Assembly: GCF_029945885.1 (NCBI RefSeq)
Contig: NZ_JAQSDK010000035.1
Coordinates: 1-36,295, forward strand
Source of the DNA: Brevundimonas sp.
GTDB lineage: Bacteria; Pseudomonadota; Alphaproteobacteria; Caulobacterales; Caulobacteraceae
Length of the DNA stretch: 36,295 nt
Direction of reading: 5' to 3'
Shown here: in pieces, positions 24,601-32,610 of the stretch
Position numbering within the stretch: the first letter of the stretch is position 1
Layout of the letters: the number at the start of each line of letters is the position of its first letter
Program-made: the position numbers and the translations under genes
The notes under the pieces: model-generated
The model's database searches: none
What the model was told of the DNA's origin: nothing
Seen by the model: the letters and a program-made list of their open reading frames with translations, nothing else

Positions 24601-24757
24601 GGATCTGGGAGCCGACAATGACGATATCCTCGACCTTGCTGGCGTCGTCCTGATCCCGTGCGGTCGCCGGGCTGGTCTGGGCCAGGGCCGGGCCGGCCAT
24701 GGACAGAAGAACGGCCGAGGCCGTGGTGGCGAACAATGCCCTCTTTGAACTGATCAT
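21680..24757 (-). CDS. TonB-dependent receptor
   Basis: This 1025-residue outer-membrane active transporter has a signal peptide (SKRALFATTASAVLLSMAGPALA), then a TonB box (VEDIVIVGSQIRG). The plug domain contains NSVNLRSLGVGNTLVLLNGR, ISGLERLEVLLDGAAAIYGA-type sequence (here VSGLERLEVLLDG) and DAVAGVVN. The 22-strand barrel ends in WYLGLSKSF with the terminal Phe expected for BAM recognition. Cys pairs such as GCIATPSVGDC lie in extracellular loops. The start ATG 24757 has GGGAGGAA 6 bases upstream; the open frame continues further upstream but without coding character. Adjacent genes (secreted hydrolase, DctA) suggest the ligand is an organic acid or an ester of one, which is inference. Confidence 0.93.
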   Translation of the reverse strand: MISSKRALFATTASAVLLSMAGPALAQTSPATARDQDDASKVEDIVIVGSQIRGASTTAALPVVVFDQEQIDAIGATSGDELFRSIPQMGDVLFEAANNPQTSNSARGDVNSVNLRSLGVGNTLVLLNGRRMVQHPTSQGTSDTGTVPVLSYNSNAIPVSGLERLEVLLDGAAAIYGADAVAGVVNTVLQDDFDGVRMEAEYSGVEGTAMREFETSLFAGRNFDRGNLSLFANYSDRSRLMADEQDFTSSDDMRPFFANEPGYETSNAPDGRSSNTPWARLSTPGSSTALRPRQNGVVLVTSAGAFRIQPASLGCVGADLNNGLCLVNGAGSYNSSIRDLRYDTRAGTTVRSAIERTNVFLTGHYDLTPTLTAFGEIGFYGAESRAIQPPVVNLNNIWIPASNYWNPFGPVTFAGGAANPNRLPNLTNVPVGGLPILLDNYRFVDTGFQEVVVKNFQSRFLGGLRGEWHGFDWESAILYSVAEAEDLSPNINMTALQQQLALSTPDAYNPFSGGCIATPSVGDCSPSSQAAIDAITFDMRRFSRTTLALADFKMSRNDLFQLPGGPVGVAIGAEVRRETQYDDRDENVDGTFTFTDMVSGDTSISNVAAVSPNPDTRGHRTVTGAFLEFAVPLVSPSMNVPLVYSLDMQIAGRYEEYSDFGSVAKPKVAIAWDIVDGLRVRGSYSEGFRAPNLEQVNATQYARAASGTDYYRCEADIRNGVIASMSACNQGASASLLVAGNPDLEPEESTNQSIGLVFQPRFIPEAWGDFTFTVDRWKIQQEKIVGLLGAQAALALDYLNRIEGGSNPNVVRNAPNADDILDFAGSGLDPVGEVVSINDQFINLLPQTVEGIDFGFSWSKRRTAWGTFIFRANASQLLTFSREPGDIIDSLYAARDAGTIDALTPLPDSSQLIAQNGRPEWKLSTTFIWRKGPWRVGASAQYVSEVEQTSLLSDTGTPWVVASQLVGNLYGQYEFEDAGIASGTRVRIGVRDLTDEGPSLAENGYLGSVQRPYGRSWYLGLSKSF

Positions 24758-24810
24758 CTCATTCCTCCCGTATGTTGCCGTTTTCGGCTCTTGTTCTGTG
24801 GTTGTGGGCG

Positions 24811-26166
24811 TCAGTCGTCGGCCAGGACGGCGTCGTCGCCGGGTCCGGCCGCCGGGTCCGGCGATGCGGCCAGCGGCGGTGAGCCGCTGTCGAGGGCGAG
24901 CTTCAGGGCGTCGCGATCCAGTTCGCCCTCCCAGCGCGCCACGACGATCGTGGCCACGGCATTGCCGATGAAGTTGGTGAGGGCCCGGCACTCGCTCATG
25001 AAACGGTCGATGCCGAGGATCAGGGCCATGCCCGCGATCGGCACGCTGGGCACGACGGCGAGGGTGGCGGCCAGGGTGATGAAGCCGGCCCCGGTGATCC
25101 CGGCAGCCCCCTTGGAGCTGATCATGGCCACGAGAAGCAGCAGGATCTGGTCCTGCAGGCTGAGGTCGATGTTCAGGGCCTGGGCGATGAACAGGGCCGC
25201 CATCGTCATATAGATGTTGGTGCCATCCAGGTTGAACGAATAGCCGGTGGGGACCACCAGGCCGACGACCGATTTGGAGGCGCCCGCCCGTTCCATCTTA
25301 TCGATCAGACTGGGCAGGGCCGCCTCGGACGACGAGGTACCGAGCACCAGCAGCAACTCCTCCTTCAGGTAGCGGATCAGCTTGAGGATGTTGAAGCCAT
25401 TGGCGATCGCGACGAGGCCAAGCACGCCCACGACGAAGACGATTGCGGTCAGGTAGAAGGTGCCGATCAGCATGGCCAGATTGGCCACGGTACTGATGCC
25501 ATAGGCCCCGATGGTGAAGGCGAAGGCTCCGAAGGCTCCGATCGGGGCCGCCTTCATCACGATGGCGACCAGTCTGAACACGGCGGCGCTGACCGATTCC
25601 AGGAAGGTCACCACCGGCTTGCCGACGTCGCCGGTCAGGGTCAGGGCAATCCCGAACAGGATGGAGACGAACAGGACCTGCAGGATGTTGCCGGTCGTGA
25701 AGGCGCTGACCAGGGTGTCGGGAATGATCCCGGTCAGGAAGCCCTGGATCGTGGTCTCGTGCGCGGCGGCACTGTACTGGCTGACCGCACCGGCGTTCAG
25801 GGTCGCCGGATCAATGTTGAGGCCGCGCCCCGGCTGGATCACATTGGCAGTGACCAGGCCGACGATCAGGGCCAGGGTCGAGAAGACCAGGAAATAGCCG
25901 AAGGCCTTGGCCGCGACCCGACCGACCTTGCCGATGTCGCGCATGCCGGTGATGCCGGTGACGATGGTCAGGAAGATCACCGGGGCGATGACCATCTTCA
26001 CCAGTTTGATGAAGGCGTCGCCCAGCGGCTTGAGCGAAACGCCGACGTCAGGCCACAGATGGCCGATCAGGCCGCCGGAGACGATGGCGACCAGCACCAT
26101 GAAATAGAGGCTGAGGTAAAAGGGGCGGCGCACGGCGGGCGTGGCTGGACCGGTGACGGGTTGCAA
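24811..26166 (-). CDS. dctA: C4-dicarboxylate/proton (cation) symporter DctA
   Basis: This 451-residue inner-membrane transporter of the DAACS (glutamate/aspartate:cation) family imports succinate, fumarate and malate. Similarity to E. coli DctA is strong throughout: [42 protein letters not shown], the hairpin tip [15 protein letters not shown], the substrate/cation motif [38 protein letters not shown] and [22 protein letters not shown]. Start: GGGGAGG lies 7 bases before TTG 26166, giving the usual length; the in-frame ATG at 26268 has no ribosome site and would add 34 unlike residues. The gene is divergent from dctB-dctD, with two DctD-like operator sites in between. A weak -24/-12-like sequence (TGGC-N8-GGGC, 26234-26248) is the best sigma-54 candidate. 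Confidence 0.95.
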   Translation of the reverse strand: MQPVTGPATPAVRRPFYLSLYFMVLVAIVSGGLIGHLWPDVGVSLKPLGDAFIKLVKMVIAPVIFLTIVTGITGMRDIGKVGRVAAKAFGYFLVFSTLALIVGLVTANVIQPGRGLNIDPATLNAGAVSQYSAAAHETTIQGFLTGIIPDTLVSAFTTGNILQVLFVSILFGIALTLTGDVGKPVVTFLESVSAAVFRLVAIVMKAAPIGAFGAFAFTIGAYGISTVANLAMLIGTFYLTAIVFVVGVLGLVAIANGFNILKLIRYLKEELLLVLGTSSSEAALPSLIDKMERAGASKSVVGLVVPTGYSFNLDGTNIYMTMAALFIAQALNIDLSLQDQILLLLVAMISSKGAAGITGAGFITLAATLAVVPSVPIAGMALILGIDRFMSECRALTNFIGNAVATIVVARWEGELDRDALKLALDSGSPPLAASPDPAAGPGDDAVLADD

Positions 26167-26344
26167 CAAAGGACCTCCCCAGGGACCGGTACGCGGGACC
26201 GGCCTCGATACGCGCTCTCTGACGGAGCGCCTCGCCCCAATATCGCCATGTTGAAACGGCCGGAACAACCCGACGCAGGGCGCGATCTAATGAACTGTAA
26301 GTATTCACTAAAAGTGGAATGACTTGGCAGTGCGCCCTGCAAAA

Positions 26345-26362
26345 TGTGCGGAATTCCGCACG
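26345..26362. promoter_or_regulatory. DctD-type operator, perfect palindrome
   Basis: TGTGCGGAATTCCGCACG contains a perfect 16-bp palindrome (26346-26361) and matches, from memory, the rhizobial DctD upstream-activator sites (TGTGCGGAAWTCCGCACA). It is about 180 bases from the dctA start and 40 from dctB, so it can serve both. Confidence 0.75.
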
Positions 26363-26376
26363 CCCGGTCTAGGTTT

Positions 26377-26394
26377 TGTGCGCAATGTCGCATA
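26377..26394. promoter_or_regulatory. Second, weaker DctD-type operator
   Basis: TGTGCGCAATGTCGCATA repeats the TGTGCG-N6-CGCA layout of the palindrome at 26345. The centres are 32 bases apart, about three helical turns, so two regulator dimers could bind the same DNA face. It ends 8 bases before the dctB start, a position that could repress dctBD when occupied. Confidence 0.55.
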
Positions 26395-26402
26395 GGTGGG
26401 AT

Positions 26403-28208
26403 ATGGCTGTTGTGACCTCTTCCTCGACTCAATGGCGACTCTTCGGCGTGGCCTGGCTGGTGATCGCCGTGGCGGCTGTCGCGCTCGGCGGCGAGGTCGC
26501 GCGCCGTGATGGCAAGGAGTCTGTGCGGCGACAGGCGACGACGGCCAGCGCCCTGCATGCGGCGGTGTTGCGCAGTGAACTGGAGCGGCACCGCTCCCTG
26601 CCGACCGTTCTGGCCCAGGATCCGGACCTCGTCGCGATGCTGTCGCGGCGCGATGCCGCCAGCGCGGACCGGCTGAACCGGAAATATGAAGGTCTGGCCC
26701 GGGATGTCCGTGCCGCCGCCATCTATGCGCTCGATGCCAACGGGCTGACGGTGGCGGCCAGCAACTGGCAGCTGCCGACCAGTTTCATCGGGTCCAGCTA
26801 CCGCTTCAGACCCTATTACCATGAGGCCATGCGCGACGGTCAGGCGAGCTTTTTTGCGCTGGGAACGGTCAGCGGTCGGCCGGGGCTCTATCTGTCACGA
26901 CGGGTCGACGACCCGGCCGGGCGGCCCCTGGGCGTCATCGTCGCCAAGGTCGAGTTCGATGCGCTCGAGGCCGACTGGCGCGCATCGGGCGAGCCAACCT
27001 ATGTCACCGACAGTGACGGCGTTGTCCTGATCACGACCGTGCCCGGCTGGCGGTTTCATACGACGGAACCACTGACGGCGGACCGGCGTCGCCGCCTGGC
27101 CGCCGACCAGACGGCGGGGGCCACCGTCCCGGTGCCCCTGCCCTTCGAAGTCGGGGCGGACGGGCTTGTGCGTATCCAGGCCGATGTCCCGGCCGGCCTC
27201 TATGCCGAGGCCACCGATCCGATCGCCGATACCGGCTGGCGGCTGAATCTGCTGGTGCCGGCAGGGGAGACGATATCGCGCGGCGTGATGATGGCGCGGC
27301 TTCTGGCCCTGTTGAGCATCGCCCTGCTGGCGACCCTGAGCGGGATCGTCCTGCGCCGTCGTCAGCGGGCCGCGGCGCGGGCGGTCGAGGCGGAACGGGA
27401 CCGGCTTGAGCTGGAGCACCGGATCGACCTGCGGACCTCGGAACTGCGTGCCACCAATGACCTGCTGAGCCATGAGATCGATGAGCGCCGACGGCTCGAG
27501 ACGATCCGGCAGGATCTTCAGGATGAACTGATCCAGGCCAATAAACTGGCCACGCTGGGACAGATCGCGGCCGGGGTGGCGCATGAGATCAACCAGCCCA
27601 TCGCCGCCATCCGCACCCATGCCGACAGCGCCTCGCTGCACCTGAAACGAAATGACGGGGAGGCGGCGCAACGCTCGCTGGCCAGTATCGACGGCCTGAC
27701 CCAGAGGGTCGGGGCCATCACGGATGAACTGCGCGCCTTTTCCCGCAAGACCCGGTCGGAGACCGTGGCGGTCGGGGTGAACGCCGCCGTTGACGGTGCC
27801 CTGCTGCTCGTGGGGGGGCGGCTCAGGGAGAAGGGGGTGACGCTGGAGTGGAATGCCGCGCCCGCGGCGCTGGCCGTTCTGGCCGAACGCAATCGCCTTG
27901 AACAGGTGATGCTGAACCTGCTGCAGAATGCCATGGAGGCGCTGGACGGGGTCGCGGCACCGGTCATCGGCATCGGCGTGGATGTGAAGGGCAGGACGGT
28001 GTCGATCCATGTCACCGACAACGGGCCCGGCGTCAGCGCGACGGTACGCCAGCGGCTGTTCACCCCGTTTACGACCGACAAGAGCGACGGTCTGGGCCTG
28101 GGGCTGGTCATCAGCCGTGACATTGTCGCCGGGTTCGGCGGCGAGCTGACGCTGGAGCCGACGCTGAGCGGAACCCGGTTTGTCATCCGGCTGGCGAAGG
28201 CCCGATGA
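26403..28208 (+). CDS. dctB: C4-dicarboxylate sensor histidine kinase DctB
   Basis: This 601-residue membrane kinase senses external dicarboxylates for the DctBD pair. It has an N-terminal membrane helix (about 9-28), a periplasmic double-PAS sensor with SSYRFRPYYHEAM and GTVSGRPGLYLSRRV, a second membrane helix (about 300-316), a coiled-coil linker (ARAVEAERDRLELEHRIDLR), the H-box GQIAAGVAHEINQPIAAI, and the ATPase domain with N-box NLLQNAMEAL, DNGPGV and GLGLGL. The start ATG 26403 follows AGGTGGG by 3-5 bases; upstream in-frame TTG (26376) and ATG (26385) overlap the operator. It shares ATGA with dctD, so the two are translationally coupled. Confidence 0.95.
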   Translation: MAVVTSSSTQWRLFGVAWLVIAVAAVALGGEVARRDGKESVRRQATTASALHAAVLRSELERHRSLPTVLAQDPDLVAMLSRRDAASADRLNRKYEGLARDVRAAAIYALDANGLTVAASNWQLPTSFIGSSYRFRPYYHEAMRDGQASFFALGTVSGRPGLYLSRRVDDPAGRPLGVIVAKVEFDALEADWRASGEPTYVTDSDGVVLITTVPGWRFHTTEPLTADRRRRLAADQTAGATVPVPLPFEVGADGLVRIQADVPAGLYAEATDPIADTGWRLNLLVPAGETISRGVMMARLLALLSIALLATLSGIVLRRRQRAAARAVEAERDRLELEHRIDLRTSELRATNDLLSHEIDERRRLETIRQDLQDELIQANKLATLGQIAAGVAHEINQPIAAIRTHADSASLHLKRNDGEAAQRSLASIDGLTQRVGAITDELRAFSRKTRSETVAVGVNAAVDGALLLVGGRLREKGVTLEWNAAPAALAVLAERNRLEQVMLNLLQNAMEALDGVAAPVIGIGVDVKGRTVSIHVTDNGPGVSATVRQRLFTPFTTDKSDGLGLGLVISRDIVAGFGGELTLEPTLSGTRFVIRLAKAR

Positions 28209-29629
28209 GCTTCCGGACCCTGAACCGTATTGCGCTGGTCGATGACGACGACGCCTTCCGCGACGCCCTGGCCGAACGGCTGGCGCTCGGCGGACTGGCG
28301 GTTTCGGCCTTTGCCTCGGCCGAGGCGGCCCTGCGATCGCTTGATGCCCGGTTCGACGGGGTCGTGGTCACCGACCTGCGCATGCCGGGCATGGATGGCC
28401 GGCAACTGGTCGAGCGGCTCGCCGCCCTCGACCCTGACCTGCCGGTGGTGATGATGACCGGTCACGGCGATATCGCCGAGGTGGTCGAGGCGATGAAGCG
28501 TGGGGCCTATGATTTTCTGGCCAAGCCGTTCGCGCCTGAACGGTTGGTCGAGACGGTGCGACGGGCGCTCGAGAAGCGGGCGCTGGTCCTCGACAATCGA
28601 CGGCTGGCCGCCCTGGCCGCCGACGATGAGGTCTCGATCCCGCTGAGCGGCACCAGCCGTCCGGTGGAAGCCTTGCGGGCCGCCATCCAGCGTCTGGCCG
28701 ACGCTCGCGTCGATGTGCTGATCGAGGGGGAGACCGGATCCGGCAAGGAGGCGGTGGCCCGGGCCATTCACAATGCCGGGGTGCGCCGGTTGAAGCCCTT
28801 TGTCGCGGTTTCCTGCGCCGCCCTGCCGGAAGCGGGCCTGGAGAGCCTGTTGATGGGACAGGCCGCCGGGGCCGGGCCGGGTATGCTGCGTCGCCGCGAG
28901 GGACAGATCGAGCAGTCGCACCAGGGCACGCTGTTTCTGGATGAGATCGATCTGGCCCCGCGCGCCGCCCAACTGTTGCTGCTGCGCGTGCTGGAGGAGC
29001 GGGAGGTCCTGCCGATCGGGGCAATGGAGCCGCATGCGCTGGATCTGCGCATTCTGGCCGCGACCAAGGGCGATCCGGCCGAGGCGGTCGCGCGCGGGGA
29101 TCTGCGCGAGGACCTCTACTATCGGTTGAATGTGGTGCGGCTGCGGACCCCGCCGCTGCGCGAACGGCGGGATGACATCCCCCTGCTGTTCGCCCGGTTT
29201 CTGGGCCGGTCTGCCGATCGCCTGGGCCGGGCGGTGCCGCCGATTGATCATGCGATGCGTCGTCGCCTGATCGAGCACGACTGGCCGGGCAACCTGCGCG
29301 AACTGGCCAACTATGCCAGCCAGGTCGCGGTCGGCCTGGTCCTGACGCCGGACCACCCGGGGCGCGCCGCCCTGCCGCCCGAGGGGCTGGCCCGGCAGGT
29401 CCAGGTCTATGAAGCCGAGTTGATCCGCGAAGCCCTGACCCGTTGCCAGGGGGATATCCGCCAGGTCACCGCCGTCCTGCAGATCCCGCGCAAGACCCTC
29501 TATGACAAGATGGCCCGCCACGGCATCGTCCCGTCCAGCCATCGTGCGACGACCGCCGGTCCGGCAGCAGGCGCCGCCAAGGGGGCCGGCCAGGCACCAG
29601 CGGACAGGCTCAGGACCGCAGGAGGGTGA
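28205..29629 (+). CDS. dctD: DctD response regulator lacking the GAFTGA sequence
   Basis: This 474-residue NtrC-family regulator has a receiver domain (about 7-120) with Asp14-Asp16, phosphoacceptor Asp57 in VVVTDLRMPGMDG, Thr85 and Lys107. The AAA+ domain (about 146-380) has Walker A EGETGSGKEAV (174-184), Walker B GTLFLDEID (241-249) and arginine-finger region LREDLYYRLNVVRL. The C-terminal Fis-type helix-turn-helix is DIRQVTAVLQIPRKTLYDKM (417-436). Most unusually, loop 1, which normally reads GAFTGA and contacts sigma-54, reads GAGPGM (222-227): the essential Phe and the last Ala are replaced. ATP-site motifs are intact. The tail after about 445 is Ala/Gly-rich and unstructured. It may act without sigma-54, as do other GAFTGA-less NtrC relatives. 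Confidence 0.93.
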   Translation: MSFRTLNRIALVDDDDAFRDALAERLALGGLAVSAFASAEAALRSLDARFDGVVVTDLRMPGMDGRQLVERLAALDPDLPVVMMTGHGDIAEVVEAMKRGAYDFLAKPFAPERLVETVRRALEKRALVLDNRRLAALAADDEVSIPLSGTSRPVEALRAAIQRLADARVDVLIEGETGSGKEAVARAIHNAGVRRLKPFVAVSCAALPEAGLESLLMGQAAGAGPGMLRRREGQIEQSHQGTLFLDEIDLAPRAAQLLLLRVLEEREVLPIGAMEPHALDLRILAATKGDPAEAVARGDLREDLYYRLNVVRLRTPPLRERRDDIPLLFARFLGRSADRLGRAVPPIDHAMRRRLIEHDWPGNLRELANYASQVAVGLVLTPDHPGRAALPPEGLARQVQVYEAELIREALTRCQGDIRQVTAVLQIPRKTLYDKMARHGIVPSSHRATTAGPAAGAAKGAGQAPADRLRTAGG

Positions 29630-29675
29630 ACCCCCGGGTCAGGGCCAGGCCAAGGGTCAGCAGGAAGTCGTGCAC

Positions 29676-30707
29676 TCAGGTCGTCGGGGGCAGGGTCCAG
29701 TCCGGAACCGGCAGGCCCTTGGCCCTGAGAAATTCCGGATTGAACAGTTTGGACGCATAGCGCGACCCGGGGTCGCACAGGGTGGTGACGATGGTCTTGC
29801 CCGGTCCGAGATCGCGAGCCAGGCGCACGGCTCCGGCCAGATTGACCCCCGCCGATCCGCCCAGCGACAGGCCTTCCTCGCGCACCAGATCGAACAGGAT
29901 GGGCAGGAATTCGGCATCCTCGATCCGGTAGACGTCGTCCGGCGTAAAGCCTTCGAGATTGCCGGTGATGCGGGCCACGCCGATACCCTCGGTGATCGAG
30001 GACCCTTCGCCGGTCATCTCCCCCTTGGTGAACCAGTTGAACATCGCGGCCCCGGCCGGATCGGCCAGGGCGATCCGGACCGACGGGTCGCGTTCCTTGA
30101 GGAAGGCCCCGACCCCGGCAATGGTGCCGCCGGAGCCGACGGCGCTGACGAAGGCGTCGATACGACCGCGGGTCTGTTCCCAGATCTCCGGTCCGGTACC
30201 GGTGTAGTGGGCGTCGCGGTTGGCGGTGTTGTCGAACTGGTTGGCCCAGATCGCCCCGTTCGGGCGCTCGGCGTCCAGCGCCTTGGCCAGACGGCCCGAG
30301 GTATGGACGAAATGGCTGGGACTGGAAAAGGGGGCGGCATCGACCTCGATCAGCCGGGCTCCGAGGGCGCGTATGGCCTGTTTCTTCTCGTCGGACTGGG
30401 TGCGGGGCATGACGATGACCACCGGATGTCCCAGCGCCGCCCCGACCAGGGCCAGGCCGATGCCGGTATTGCCGGCCGTGCCCTCGACGATGGTGCCGCC
30501 GGGCCGCAGTTCGCCCGAGGCCCGGGCCCTCTGCACGATCGACAGGGCGGCCCGGTCCTTGATCGACTGACCCGGGTTGAGGAATTCAGCCTTGCCGAGG
30601 ATCTCGCAGCCGGTTTCCTCCGACAGGCGGTTCAGCCGGATCAGCGGCGTATTGCCGATCAGGTCGATGATGGAGCGGGTGACATCGGGACGGGAAGACA
30701 CAGGCAT
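29676..30707 (-). CDS. cysK: Cysteine synthase A-like PLP enzyme
   Basis: This 343-residue fold-type II pyridoxal-phosphate enzyme makes cysteine from O-acetylserine and sulfide. It has SIIDLIGNTPLIRLNRLS (12-29), the cofactor Lys50 in NPGQSIKDRAA, a substrate loop reading GTAGNTGIG (76-84) where typical CysK has TSGNTG, AVGSGGTIAGVG for the phosphate, and a glycine-rich end region GLSLGGSAGVN. It is longer than the usual 310-320 residues through a C-terminal extension (SKLFNPEFLRAKGLPVPDW). The start ATG 30707 is preferred over GTG/ATG codons further up because the N-terminal match begins there. The Ser-to-Ala change in the substrate loop is typical of some alphaproteobacterial members but could alter the acceptor. 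It is convergent with dctD. Confidence 0.87.
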   Translation of the reverse strand: MPVSSRPDVTRSIIDLIGNTPLIRLNRLSEETGCEILGKAEFLNPGQSIKDRAALSIVQRARASGELRPGGTIVEGTAGNTGIGLALVGAALGHPVVIVMPRTQSDEKKQAIRALGARLIEVDAAPFSSPSHFVHTSGRLAKALDAERPNGAIWANQFDNTANRDAHYTGTGPEIWEQTRGRIDAFVSAVGSGGTIAGVGAFLKERDPSVRIALADPAGAAMFNWFTKGEMTGEGSSITEGIGVARITGNLEGFTPDDVYRIEDAEFLPILFDLVREEGLSLGGSAGVNLAGAVRLARDLGPGKTIVTTLCDPGSRYASKLFNPEFLRAKGLPVPDWTLPPTT

Positions 30708-30890
30708 GATCTTTCGGCAGAGGGGTGGGCGACGGGCGAGGGTCCGACCGTCGCCGGCTGACGACGCGCTTCGTGGATACCACACTCGGGCGTGTCCGCA
30801 TCAAAGGCACCTGTGCAGGCCCCGGGTCGGCCCGGGTGGTGAGATCGACAGCCGCCGCGCGGAGCTGGTCGGTGCCGGCAAACGGTGACC
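30708..30890. other. Gap with a small GC hairpin
   Basis: The 183 bases contain no supported gene. CCCGGG (30821-30826), TCGG, CCCGGG (30831-30836) can fold into a short stem that could end the DUF305 transcript (minus strand). I looked for a SAM- or cysteine-related riboswitch before cysK and saw none. Confidence 0.4.
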
Positions 30891-31394
30891 TCAGCCGCCG
30901 CTGGTCCCGGGAGGGAGATCGGGCGCGCCCGCCGGCGTGGGATTGCGTTCGAGGTCGGCGATCAGGGCGTCCATCCGGGTGATCTCCCGCTTCTGCGCCG
31001 CGATGATGCCGTCGGCCAGTTCGCGCACCCTGGGGTCGCGGATGTGGGCGCGCTCGCTGGTGAGGATGGCGATCGAGTGGTGCGGGATCATCGCCCGCAT
31101 ATAGGCCACGTCGTCGACCGTCTGCTGGCTGCGGACAAGCCAGAGGGACGCCGCGAACACAAGCGTCGCGCCGCCGAGAATGGCGAGGTTCAGACGCCGG
31201 TCCGGGTACATTCTGAGCATGAACAGCAGCATGATGACGGCCATGACCGCCCCCATCAGCAGGGCCATATAGCTGCGGGTCTCGCTGAATCTGACGTGAT
31301 CCAGCTGGTAGGTGTTCAGATACATCAGGGCGAACATCACGAGTGTGGATGTCGCGATCATCGCGCCAAATCTGACGTAGCTCTGCTTTTCCAT
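30891..31394 (-). CDS. DUF305-domain membrane protein
   Basis: This 167-residue protein has three predicted membrane helices (about 8-27, 42-62, 70-87) followed by a periplasmic or cytoplasmic DUF305 domain with YMRAMIPHHSIAILTSERA (His105-His106) and a helix IIAAQKREITRMDALI. DUF305 is a ferritin-like-related helical fold with conserved His and Met; family members are frequently found beside copper-resistance genes, which fits copAB 3 kb away. Metal binding is inferred from the family and the HH motif. The C-terminus is Pro/Gly-rich. The start ATG 31394 follows GGAGGCCCC in minus-strand sense (GGGAGGCCCCTG), a good ribosome site. Confidence 0.88.
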   Translation of the reverse strand: MEKQSYVRFGAMIATSTLVMFALMYLNTYQLDHVRFSETRSYMALLMGAVMAVIMLLFMLRMYPDRRLNLAILGGATLVFAASLWLVRSQQTVDDVAYMRAMIPHHSIAILTSERAHIRDPRVRELADGIIAAQKREITRMDALIADLERNPTPAGAPDLPPGTSGG

Positions 31395-31496
31395 CAGGGG
31401 CCTCCCGTCGTTCAGGTTCCAGTGGAACGTGCCTCTGGACGGGATGGTTGCGGGCGGGACGATGGCGCGACCCGGTCCGGGCCCGTGGTCACCGGC

Positions 31497-32222
31497 TCAG
31501 CCCGTCCTGTCGCGCCGTCGTGCGCGCCACACCGCCAGGTCGCGCGCCAGCCGGATCCACAGCAGGATGAAGCCGGTGATCACGATGGTGAAGGTCAGGA
31601 AGGTCACCCCGATGATGAGCGGATGGTTGAAATCCTTGCCGTTCTCCAGATCCATGATGTGGAGCCGCCAGAAGACGTCATAGAAGCGCCAGACGGCCGA
31701 GCGCCGGGTCAGGACCTCGCCGGTCTGCGGTGACAGGTAGAAGGTGGTGCGCTCTGTGTCGTTGAAGTCCACGCGCCAGATCGGGCCCTCCTTTGCGGTT
31801 TCTTGCGGGGCGACCGGCAGCAGGACGGTGGTGGTCGGCTTACCGTCTCCGCGATAGGCGTCGGCGGCCAGCTGTGTCGCGGTCGCCGTATCGAGTGCGG
31901 GAAAGGCCTGGCCGGTCGCGGCGGATACCGTGACAGGATCGCCCTTGACCGGGGTCAGGACCCAGGCCGTTCCGCGTGGCGTTGATCGCAACTCCGCGCG
32001 GGTGATGTCCAGTTTCAGCGCGGCGGCGATGGCGTCCGGTGCCAGAACGCCCTCGAAGTTCAGCGGCGTCGGCGTCTGCTCGCGCACATGGTGCTCGCTG
32101 CGCACCGTCTCGATCGGAATCGCGGTCATCACCAGACCGCCCGCGACCCAGAACAGGACCTGGATGCCGACGGCGAGGGCGATCCATTTGTGGAGCTGGG
32201 TGGAAAGTCGAAGCAGCTTCAT
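31497..32222 (-). CDS. PepSY-domain membrane protein
   Basis: This 241-residue protein has an N-terminal membrane helix after STQLHKWIALAVG (about 13-35), a periplasmic region with two PepSY-like repeats (for example ALKLDITRAELR...GQAFPALDTATATQLAADAYRG) and a C-terminal membrane helix GVTFLTFTIVITGFILLWIRL. HKW near the first helix and WRLHIMDLENGKDFNHPLIIG before the last carry the His residues typical of PepSY/TM (PiuB-like) proteins of metal and haem reduction. ATG 32222 is selected (AGGA 9 bases upstream); the open frame runs 68 codons further upstream without coding character. It may support copper or iron redox handling at the membrane; its role is not established. Confidence 0.85.
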   Translation of the reverse strand: MKLLRLSTQLHKWIALAVGIQVLFWVAGGLVMTAIPIETVRSEHHVREQTPTPLNFEGVLAPDAIAAALKLDITRAELRSTPRGTAWVLTPVKGDPVTVSAATGQAFPALDTATATQLAADAYRGDGKPTTTVLLPVAPQETAKEGPIWRVDFNDTERTTFYLSPQTGEVLTRRSAVWRFYDVFWRLHIMDLENGKDFNHPLIIGVTFLTFTIVITGFILLWIRLARDLAVWRARRRDRTG

Positions 32223-32610
32223 GCGGAATCCTGGGCCGTTGTGGCGGGCGAAGGCCCGGGGTCTGCCATCCCTGGGGATCAGCACGGTGTTATTGCGGTC
32301 GCGATCGCCGTCGGGAGTCTGCATAGCGCCGATTCCGACCGTCATTCGCAAGGGGGGTTCCGAAAGCCTTTGCCGCCCTGCGGGCCTGGACCAGACGCGA
32401 GCCCGGCCTGCCCCGGCAGCGGTCACCGGCCTGCCTCATCCCCCCGGATCACCCCTCGACGTGACGGGCGTCTATTCAGGGATACGCGCCGGCGGGGCAT
32501 TCCCCTCGTTTCCCGGGCACGCGAGCCTTGGCGGACGCGACGTCAGGGCCGCCATGAGGGATTGAACCCGGGCACGCGTAGTCTGTAGTGGGGATGTGGA
32601 AAGGCGACGC
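32223..32610. other. Divergent promoter region of the metal locus
   Basis: The 388 bases between the PepSY gene (minus) and the cnrYXH-like operon (plus) carry no supported gene. TGAACC at 32563-32568, followed about 15 bases later by CTGTAG, resembles a -35/-10 pair used by ECF sigma factors and lies 43 bases before ATG 32611; this would allow autoregulation by the sigma factor encoded downstream. The match is weak. Confidence 0.35.

Noticed and set aside
26320..26341. Sigma-54 promoter (TTGGCAGTGCGCCCTGCA) before dctB
   Set aside because: The GG and GC elements are 11 bases apart instead of 10, and the flanking bases do not match the consensus.
30708..30890. Riboswitch upstream of the cysteine synthase gene
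   Set aside because: No conserved SAM, cobalamin or other aptamer core could be recognised; only a short CCCGGG hairpin is present.
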